A DNA stretch of 7,170 bases from NCBI GenBank assembly GCA_945861995.1, contig CAMAWZ010000122.1:1-7170 (forward strand), given 5' to 3'. Position 1 is the stretch's first letter. Each line of letters opens with the position of its first letter. Positions 1 through 4,878 of this stretch are shown here, in pieces. The stretch is from Pseudorhodobacter antarcticus. GTDB lineage: Bacteria; Pseudomonadota; Alphaproteobacteria; Rhodobacterales; Rhodobacteraceae. The notes under the pieces are model-generated. The model was given only the letters and a program-made list of their open reading frames with translations. It did not search any database and had not been told where the DNA came from. The position numbers and the translations under genes are program-made.

Positions 1-402
1 AATTTTGCGGTGATTGTGGTGATCGTCTATTGCTATTTGCCGTTCATGATCTTGCCGCTTTATGCCAGCCTAGAGCGGTTGGATACCACCTTGAACGAGG
101 CGGCGATGGATTTGGGCAGCCGCCCTTTTCAGGTGTTTTGGAACATCACCCTGCCGCAGTCTATTCCGGGTATCGTGGCGGGGGGGATGCTGGTGTTCAT
201 CCCTGCGGCGGGGGAACTGGTTATTCCAACGCTGGTGGGCGATGCCGCGCAACCGATGATTGGCAAGATCATTCAAGACGAATTTGCCCAAGCACGCGAT
301 TGGCCGATGGCTGCGGCAGTTGCCGTGGCGCTCTTGGTTTTGATGGTTATCCCGACCATGATTTATACCCGCTATCAGGCCCGCGCCGAGGGGGGGAAAT
401 GA
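1..402 (+). CDS. potH: Polyamine (spermidine/putrescine) ABC transporter permease, PotH/PotB type, C-terminal part
   Basis: This is the last 133 residues of an inner-membrane permease; the frame is open from base 1, so the N-terminus lies outside the window. The signature is the EAA loop at about residues 34-57 (NEAAMDLGSRPFQVF, then the TLPQSIPGI portion), which contacts the ATPase subunit in binding-protein-dependent transporters. Hydrophobic segments lie before it (about residues 3-22) and near the C-terminus (about residues 102-122). The body resembles PotB/PotH of polyamine importers, including the stretch ending in GELVIPTLVG. The stop overlaps the start of the next permease as ATGA (399-402), which indicates translational coupling and a heteromeric permease pair. 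Whether the substrate is putrescine or spermidine cannot be told from this fragment. The family call is firm; the exact symbol is less so. Confidence 0.9.
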   Translation, partial: NFAVIVVIVYCYLPFMILPLYASLERLDTTLNEAAMDLGSRPFQVFWNITLPQSIPGIVAGGMLVFIPAAGELVIPTLVGDAAQPMIGKIIQDEFAQARDWPMAAAVAVALLVLMVIPTMIYTRYQARAEGGK

Positions 403-1238
403 ACCGCCGACCCACTTTTTTGATCACGGCACTGTGCTTTGGCTTCGCCTTTTTATATGTGCCGATCTTGTCGATGATGGTCTATTCGTTCAATGGATCG
501 CGCCTTGCCACAGTTTGGGGCGGGTTTTCGATGAAATGGTATGTCTCACTACTTTCCAACGAAAAGGTGATTGACGCGCTGATCCTATCGCTGAAAATCG
601 CCTTTATATCGGCCAGCGTTGCCACCATTTTGGGCACAATGGCAGGCATCGCGCTTGTCCGTTTTGGCAAGTTTCGCGGGCGCAGTTTGTTTTCGGGGCT
701 GGTAACCGCGCCGTTGATCATGCCCGAAGTGATCACGGGTATATCATTGCTGATCTTCTTTATTCTGATGGGGCATTTGGTTGGTTGGCCCAGCAGCCGC
801 GGGTTTACCACCATCACCTTGGCGCATATCACTTTTTCGATGGTCTTTGTGACCACCATTGTTTCTGCGCGCATGCAGCAAGCTGACCGCGCCATTGAAG
901 AGGCGGCGATAGATTTAGGATCGCGCCCGTGGCAGGTGCTGTTTGACATCACTCTGCCCGTGATTTCGCCCGCCATTTGGTCGGGCTGGCTTTTGGCCTT
1001 TACGATTTCGCTCGATGATGTGGTAATCACAACCTTTACCACCGGGCCCGGATCAACCACTTTGCCGCTGCTGATCTGGTCAAAGGTCAAACTGGGCGTG
1101 ACGCCTGACATCAACGCGCTGGCCACGCTGATGGTGGTTACTGTGGGGGCGGGGGTGATTGCCGCTGGTATCATCATGAACCGCGCCGAAAAGCGCCGCT
1201 TGCAGGACGAACGTCTTGCCTTTCGCAGCAATGGCTGA
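399..1238 (+). CDS. potI: Polyamine ABC transporter permease, PotI/PotC type
   Basis: This 279-residue inner-membrane permease would pair with the preceding PotH-like protein to form the channel of a polyamine importer. The start at 399 is chosen because its ATG overlaps the previous stop (ATGA), a G-rich ribosome-binding stretch sits just upstream (GAGGGGGG, 388-395), and the length is normal for PotC/PotI. Hydrophobic segments are visible at about residues 6-30, 57-87, 98-127, 137-158, 192-212 and 239-261, giving the expected six spans. The EAA loop is at about 167-191 (EEAAIDLGSRPWQVLFDITL). The conserved segment SLDDVVITTF (about 204-213) is typical of PotC. An open frame continues upstream of 399, but only as an out-of-frame shadow of potH. 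The periplasmic binding protein and ATPase genes are not in the window and presumably lie upstream. Confidence 0.93.
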   Translation: MNRRPTFLITALCFGFAFLYVPILSMMVYSFNGSRLATVWGGFSMKWYVSLLSNEKVIDALILSLKIAFISASVATILGTMAGIALVRFGKFRGRSLFSGLVTAPLIMPEVITGISLLIFFILMGHLVGWPSSRGFTTITLAHITFSMVFVTTIVSARMQQADRAIEEAAIDLGSRPWQVLFDITLPVISPAIWSGWLLAFTISLDDVVITTFTTGPGSTTLPLLIWSKVKLGVTPDINALATLMVVTVGAGVIAAGIIMNRAEKRRLQDERLAFRSNG

Positions 1239-1491
1239 CGATCCCGCCCAATTTATCCACGCGCCGCTTGGCCAGCGTGGTTCGGGGCGTGTGCGGTATG
1301 GTGCAGCGATGCTGCTGTGGCAGCGTGGGCTGATCAGCGCCGAGGTGCTAGAGGTGTACCGCGTGGCATCGGCCCATGACGGACGCGACCCGCTGCTGGA
1401 ATTGCGCAGCCTTGGCCTGCCCCCGCCTGATGTGCCCGCCGATAACTTGTACAAACTGGAAGATACGCCCCAAGACCAAGTCAGCGATTGA
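1231..1491 (+). CDS. Conserved hypothetical protein, 86 residues, last gene of the pot operon
   Basis: No function is recognised. The start at ATG 1231 overlaps the last 8 bases of potI (stop at 1236-1238) in another frame; an in-frame ATG at 1216 would overlap more deeply and is less likely. The protein is soluble, with no membrane segment or signal peptide. It begins MADDPAQFIHAPLGQRGSGR and continues with a probable helix around RYGAAMLLWQRG (residues 22-33) and a second around residues 37-47. The tail is acidic and polar (KLEDTPQDQVSD). From memory, similar short proteins occur next to pot genes in other Rhodobacterales; a search would be needed to confirm this. Co-translation with the permeases suggests a role tied to polyamine uptake or its control, but that is inference only. 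Confidence 0.75.
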   Translation: MADDPAQFIHAPLGQRGSGRVRYGAAMLLWQRGLISAEVLEVYRVASAHDGRDPLLELRSLGLPPPDVPADNLYKLEDTPQDQVSD

Positions 1492-1517
1492 ATGCGCGCC
1501 AGTTTGCCGCCCCCCAA

Positions 1518-1560
1518 GGCCTAAATTGGCTGGGCCTAAATTGGCTGGGCCTAAATCGGC
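1518..1560. repeat. 15-bp tandem direct repeat spanning the rlmE stop codon
   Basis: The unit CCTAAATTGGCTGGG occurs exactly at 1520-1534 and 1535-1549. A third, diverged copy begins at 1550 (CCTAAATCGGC). The unit is 15 bp, a multiple of three, so on the minus strand every copy adds an in-frame TAG to the rlmE frame: DLPI-stop-AQPI-stop-AQPI-stop. The repeat fills most of the 59-bp gap between the converging hypothetical gene and rlmE. I see no convincing terminator hairpin here. Confidence 0.9.
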
Positions 1561-2309
1561 AGATCACGCGGATCGGGCTGCGGGGCAAATTTGCTGCCGC
1601 GAAAGCCCATGGCCACCACGAATTTTTCCGAACTGTCAGCGCGCGACGCTGGGGGTTTGACATTGGCAACTTTGGTAAAGGCGCGCTTTAACTGCACTTG
1701 CATTTCATTTTCTGCGCCCCCTGCCAGCACCTTGGCCACAAAAGTGCCGCCTTCATCCAGAACGTCAAAGGCAAAGGTCAGCGCCGCCTCGATCAGAGCA
1801 ATGATGCGCAAATGGTCTGTGCCTTTGTGGCCCGATGCAGCAGCGGCCATGTCCGACATCACCACGTCGGCCTTGCCGCCCAGCCATTCTTTGACCTTTT
1901 CATCCGCACCGTCTTCTAGAAAATCAAGCTGGTGCAACTGGCAACCCGCAATCGGCTCGACCAGTTGCAAATCAATACCCAAAATCGTGCCAATGGGTTT
2001 ATTGGCACGATCCCCCAGCGCGTTGACGCGCGGCACGGCAATTTGGCACCACCCGCCTGGCGCGCAGCCAAGGTCAACCACCCGCGCGCCGGGTTTTAAA
2101 AAGCCGTATTTATCATCCAGTTCCATAATCTTATAGGCCGCGCGGCCGCGAAACCCCTCTTTCTTGGCGCGCTGCACATAGGGGTCGTTCAACTGGCGTT
2201 CCAGCCACAGCGTCGAGGACAGCTTGCGCCCCTTGGCGGTTTTCACCCGCACGCGCAAATCACGCTGCCCGCGCCCCGAGGTGTTCTTTTCGCCTTTATT
2301 GTCGGTCAT
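1551..2309 (-). CDS. rlmE: 23S rRNA (uridine(2552)-2'-O)-methyltransferase RlmE (RrmJ/FtsJ family)
   Basis: RlmE methylates the 2'-O of U2552 in the A-loop of 23S rRNA during late assembly of the 50S subunit, using S-adenosylmethionine. The 252-residue product has the SAM-binding motif VVDLGCAPGGW (residues 77-87) and the four catalytic positions of the family: K60 in AAYKIMEL, D153 in VVMSDMAA, K193 in FVAKVLAGG and E228 in SSEKFVVAMG. A basic N-terminal extension of about 30 residues (RDLRVRVKTAKGRKL) goes beyond the E. coli form and probably binds rRNA; such extensions are common in alphaproteobacteria. The start overlaps the ppx stop as ATGA (2306-2309), so it is translationally coupled to ppx. 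The stop is followed by two further in-frame TAG codons created by a 15-bp tandem repeat. Confidence 0.96.
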   Translation of the reverse strand: MTDNKGEKNTSGRGQRDLRVRVKTAKGRKLSSTLWLERQLNDPYVQRAKKEGFRGRAAYKIMELDDKYGFLKPGARVVDLGCAPGGWCQIAVPRVNALGDRANKPIGTILGIDLQLVEPIAGCQLHQLDFLEDGADEKVKEWLGGKADVVMSDMAAAASGHKGTDHLRIIALIEAALTFAFDVLDEGGTFVAKVLAGGAENEMQVQLKRAFTKVANVKPPASRADSSEKFVVAMGFRGSKFAPQPDPRDLPI

Positions 2310-3445
2310 AGAAATGGCCCATCCTCTAACACGCCATCCGCGCTCATTTGTGCATAAAGCAGCCCTTCGCGCAGGCCGCGATCTGCCACGGATAGCTTAT
2401 CTGTAGGCCATATCCGCATAAGTGCCTGAAGGATAGCCGCCCCCGACATAATCAGCGTGTGACGGTCGCGCCCAATGCGCGGATCGCGCCTGCGCCCTTC
2501 CGGCCCCAAGGTAAGATATTCGCGGATCACCGATTGAATCTGATCCGATGTCATGTGCAGCCCGTCCACCTTGGCGCGGTCATAGCGTTTAAGGCCCAGA
2601 AAAGACGCAGCCACAGTCGTCACTGTGCCAGAGGTGCCAATAATCTGAAACCCCGTGCGCGCTTGGGCCGAATTATAGGGCGAAAAATTGGCAAGCTGTT
2701 CTTCAAAAAACCAACTCATCAGCGCAAAGCGCGCGCCGTCGTCTTCGACATCGTGAAACTGATCTTTCAGCGTTGCAACCCCAAGGGGAATGGATATCCA
2801 ATCCACCACGCGCGCGCCGCCCTGCGCCTGCGCGCCAAAGCCCGAATGCAGCCGCATGATAGATTGCGCGCGCTGATTTGGGGCCACGTTCGATATATCC
2901 ACCCAGACCAGTTCGGTTGACCCGCCGCCAATATCCACCACAAGCAACTGCTCGGTATCGGGCAGAACCAAGGGCGCGCAGGAAATCACTGCCAGCCGCG
3001 CCTCTTCCTCGGCCTTGATAATTTCAAAATACAGGCCCGTTTCGCGTTTGATCTGACGCATAAAATCGCGCCCATTGCGCGCGCGCCGGCACGCCTCGGT
3101 GGCAACAAGGCGCATTTTGGTCACGCCAAGCGCATCCATTTTCTTTTGGCAGATGCGCAGCGCCTGCAAAGTGCGCTGCATCGATGCGCGCGACAGGCGG
3201 CCCGATGCCTCTAGCCCCGCGCCAAGCTGCACAGTTTTGGAAAAGCTGTCCAATATCACAAACTGACTGCCCTTTGGCTGGGCAATCAGCATACGGCACG
3301 AATTTGTGCCCAAATCGACCGCAGCATAAAGCTGCCCCGAAGCGGGCATAAGGGGGGCAGGCGGTTGCGCTGGCGGAGAGACGGCGGAAGCCGCCTCGAT
3401 CGCGCTGTGCGGTGCGTCCGCCCCTTGGGGACGCGTGGGCGTCAT
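2306..3445 (-). CDS. ppx: Ppx/GppA family phosphatase (exopolyphosphatase or pppGpp 5'-phosphohydrolase)
   Basis: This protein belongs to the ASKHA-fold Ppx/GppA family, which removes terminal phosphate from polyphosphate or converts pppGpp to ppGpp. Numbering is from the start at 3445 (379 residues). Phosphate-binding motif 1 is AAVDLGTNSCRMLIA (41-55). The acidic segment EEEARL, with the probable catalytic Glu, is at 146-151. Motif 2, VVDIGGGSTELVW, is at 169-181, and GTSGTVTT is at 270-277. The first 35 residues are a Pro/Ala-rich disordered tail. The ATG at 3445 is preferred because GGAGG lies 5 nt upstream (3455-3451); an ATG at 3457 and a TTG at 3472 are possible but lack such a site. 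The protein is shorter than E. coli Ppx (about 500 residues) and lacks its C-terminal HD-like region. Sequence alone does not tell which substrate it uses. It is coupled to rlmE downstream. Confidence 0.93.
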   Translation of the reverse strand: MTPTRPQGADAPHSAIEAASAVSPPAQPPAPLMPASGQLYAAVDLGTNSCRMLIAQPKGSQFVILDSFSKTVQLGAGLEASGRLSRASMQRTLQALRICQKKMDALGVTKMRLVATEACRRARNGRDFMRQIKRETGLYFEIIKAEEEARLAVISCAPLVLPDTEQLLVVDIGGGSTELVWVDISNVAPNQRAQSIMRLHSGFGAQAQGGARVVDWISIPLGVATLKDQFHDVEDDGARFALMSWFFEEQLANFSPYNSAQARTGFQIIGTSGTVTTVAASFLGLKRYDRAKVDGLHMTSDQIQSVIREYLTLGPEGRRRDPRIGRDRHTLIMSGAAILQALMRIWPTDKLSVADRGLREGLLYAQMSADGVLEDGPFL

Positions 3446-3450
3446 GTCGC

Positions 3451-3455
3451 CCTCC
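3451..3455 (-). promoter_or_regulatory. Ribosome binding site deciding the ppx start
   Basis: On the minus strand GGAGG ends 5 nt before the ATG at 3445. No comparable site precedes the alternative starts at 3457 (ATG) and 3472 (TTG). This supports the 379-residue form of Ppx. Confidence 0.6.
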
Positions 3456-3472
3456 ATCTGTGGTTGAGGCAA

Positions 3473-3608
3473 GGGTATCGCGCTTCACGGGGGCTGTCTA
3501 GGGGACCAAAAGCGACAGGTATGCGTCGCAAGCGCTATGGCTTTGGTCGAAATCCTGCCATGATGGGCGGCAAATGATGCTTACATACGGGCAATTCAGG
3601 GGGCGAAT
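3473..3608. other. Divergent intergenic region with nested and competing inverted repeats
   Basis: This region separates the divergent ppx-rlmE and C1 operons and should hold promoters for both; I could not place -35/-10 boxes with confidence. It contains several inverted repeats: GACCAAA (3504-3510) with TTTGGTC (3542-3548); GCGAC (3512-3516) with GTCGC (3525-3529), nested inside the first pair; GCGCTT (3480-3485) with AAGCGC (3530-3535), which crosses the first pair and so excludes it; and TGCC (3556-3559) with GGCA (3569-3572). No known riboswitch core (cobalamin box, SAM-II, SAH) is recognised. The structure could be an RNA leader on either strand or protein-binding sites. Confidence 0.45.
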
Positions 3609-3917
3609 ATGGCAGATGTGGTGGTGGTTTATTGGCGCGATATTCCTGCGCAAGTGATCGTGGGCAAGGGGCGCAGCGCATCAAAAGTGCAGCTTCCTGA
3701 ACGGTTTGAACAGGCGATTGACCGCTGCGCGATGAAGATTGGCGCAAAAGATGCCGATGCCTATCTGGCCGAATGGCGTAAAGCGCCCGCATACGAGGTC
3801 GTCGGCGAATCTGGTGAGGTGGCCCGCGCAGAGGCCGCGCGCCTTGACGCGGCCTATGATACAGACCGCATCAAGGTGCTGATTGCCAATGACGGCTGGC
3901 AAGAGCCCAAAAACTAA
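3609..3917 (+). CDS. 'Virulence factor' domain family protein (PF13769-like), 102 residues
   Basis: This small soluble protein starts MADVVVVYWRDIPAQVIVGKG and resembles the family named 'virulence factor' in Pfam. The name is historical and no biochemical role is established. The N-terminal half looks like a compact alpha/beta domain: a beta strand VVVVYW, a RDIPAQVI turn, then a helix LPERFEQAIDRCAMKIG at about residues 39-55. The remainder is charged and helical, followed by KVLIANDGW near the C-terminus. AGGGGG (3598-3603) precedes the ATG by 5 nt. It is the first gene of the cassette and lies 22 nt upstream of the methylene-THF reductase. I recall this pairing from other Rhodobacterales; it suggests a part in folate/corrinoid C1 metabolism rather than virulence. 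The family assignment is from recollection of the sequence pattern. Confidence 0.8.
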   Translation: MADVVVVYWRDIPAQVIVGKGRSASKVQLPERFEQAIDRCAMKIGAKDADAYLAEWRKAPAYEVVGESGEVARAEAARLDAAYDTDRIKVLIANDGWQEPKN

Positions 3918-3926
3918 TTAAATTCT

Positions 3927-3932
3927 AAGGGG
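3927..3932 (+). promoter_or_regulatory. Ribosome binding site deciding the reductase start
   Basis: AAGGGG at 3927-3932 lies 7 nt before the ATG at 3940 but only 1 nt before the in-frame ATG at 3934. Normal spacing therefore selects 3940 as the start and makes the product two residues shorter than the longest reading frame. Confidence 0.65.
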
Positions 3933-3939
3933 AATGGCC

Positions 3940-4848
3940 ATGGCCTTGTTCAATTTCAAATCCGAAAGCGCGCCGCACGCAAGCAATGCCGAAGTTGAGG
4001 CGTTTCTGGCGGGCTATTCCATCGAAGTGATGCCACGCACGGCCGAAAAGGTGGAAGATTTCCGCGCTATTTTGCCATCTGGCACAAGGGTTTACGTCGC
4101 CCATATCGAGGGCACGCCGATTGAAGACATGGTTGCCACTGCCGCGCGGATTGTGGGCGAAGGCTTTACAGTGATGCCGCATTTTCCTGCCCGCATTATC
4201 AAAGATCGTGCGACGCTGGGCGTCTGGGCCCAGCGTTACAAAGACGTGGGCGTGCGCGAAGGCCTGCTGCTGGCGGGCGGCGTCCCGACCCCTGTGGGCG
4301 ATTATGCCACCTCGATGCAGCTTCTCGAATCGGGGGCGTTTGACGGGTTTGACCGCCTGAATGTGGCGGGCCACCCCGAGGGAAATAAAGATATCGACCC
4401 CGATGGCAGCGACCGCGCCGTGATGGAAGCGGCGCGCTGGAAATACGCGTTTTCGCAGCGTACCGATGCCAAAATGGCGATGGCGACGCAATTCTGTTTT
4501 GAAGCGCAGCCCGTGATCGAATGGGTACAGCGCTTGTCCGACGAAGGCGTGGGCCTGCCTGTGCATATTGGCATTGCAGGGCCAGCGAAATTGCAAACGC
4601 TGATCAAGTTCGCCATTGCTTGCGGCGTGGGCGCATCGCTTCGCGTGCTGCAAAAGCGGGCGATGGATGTGACGAAGCTGCTGCTGCCCTATAACCCCGA
4701 CGACATAATCGCAGGCCTTGCCGCGCATAAAGCCAAAAATCCCAATTTCGCCATTGAACAAGTGCACTTTTTCCCGCTAGGCGGGATCAAGACCAATGCC
4801 ACTTGGGCGGCGGAAAACGGCGGGCCAGCCTGCCAACCCGCAGTCTGA
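3940..4848 (+). CDS. metF: Methylenetetrahydrofolate reductase family protein (divergent MetF)
   Basis: MTHFR enzymes are FAD proteins that reduce 5,10-methylene-THF to 5-methyl-THF with NAD(P)H. The 302-residue product has the usual length of a bacterial MetF and its TIM-barrel landmarks: SIEVMPRT (27-34, with E29 matching the catalytic Glu of the SFEFFPP motif), MPHFPARI (79-86), VAGHPEG (142-148), ATQFCFEA (182-189, with the conserved Q184) and HFFPLGGIKTN (276-286). The loop that in E. coli MetF reads RGD and carries Asp120 is instead LLLAGGVPTP (109-118), so that Asp is missing. The enzyme therefore belongs to a divergent subfamily. It lies 22 nt after the small 'virulence factor' gene and 30 nt before a corrinoid methyltransferase, which would use its 5-methyl-THF product or, running in reverse, supply its substrate. 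The symbol is by family. Confidence 0.87.
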   Translation: MALFNFKSESAPHASNAEVEAFLAGYSIEVMPRTAEKVEDFRAILPSGTRVYVAHIEGTPIEDMVATAARIVGEGFTVMPHFPARIIKDRATLGVWAQRYKDVGVREGLLLAGGVPTPVGDYATSMQLLESGAFDGFDRLNVAGHPEGNKDIDPDGSDRAVMEAARWKYAFSQRTDAKMAMATQFCFEAQPVIEWVQRLSDEGVGLPVHIGIAGPAKLQTLIKFAIACGVGASLRVLQKRAMDVTKLLLPYNPDDIIAGLAAHKAKNPNFAIEQVHFFPLGGIKTNATWAAENGGPACQPAV

Positions 4849-4866
4849 CAGCCTGCTGCATAACCC

Positions 4867-4873
4867 AAAGGAG
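4867..4873 (+). promoter_or_regulatory. Ribosome binding site of the corrinoid methyltransferase
   Basis: AAAGGAG at 4867-4873 is a strong Shine-Dalgarno match 5 nt before the ATG at 4879. It fixes the start of the methyltransferase. Confidence 0.7.
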
Positions 4874-4878
4874 CCGCC

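Noticed and set aside
30..398. Upstream extension of the potI frame
   Set aside because: This part is out of frame with potH and reads as low-quality Gly/His-rich sequence. The ATG at 399, with the ATGA overlap, is the real start.
482..1231. 249-residue open frame on the minus strand
   Set aside because: It lies entirely antisense to potI, whose membrane spans and EAA motif are clear. The translation is Ser/Thr/Met-rich with no recognisable domain and is a codon-bias shadow.
1518..1560. Possible CRISPR-like array
   Set aside because: Units are 15 bp, directly abutting, without spacers, and there are only two full copies. It is a simple tandem duplication.
1591..2136. 181-residue open frame on the plus strand
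   Set aside because: It is antisense to rlmE, whose catalytic K-D-K-E and SAM motif are intact.
3473..3608. Known riboswitch (cobalamin, SAM-II, SAH, SAM/SAH)
   Set aside because: None of the conserved core sequences could be found by eye on either strand, although inverted repeats are present.
3925..4767. 280-residue open frame on the minus strand
   Set aside because: It is antisense to the MTHFR gene and rich in His/Arg/Phe typical of a reverse-strand shadow. No motif or ribosome binding site is seen.
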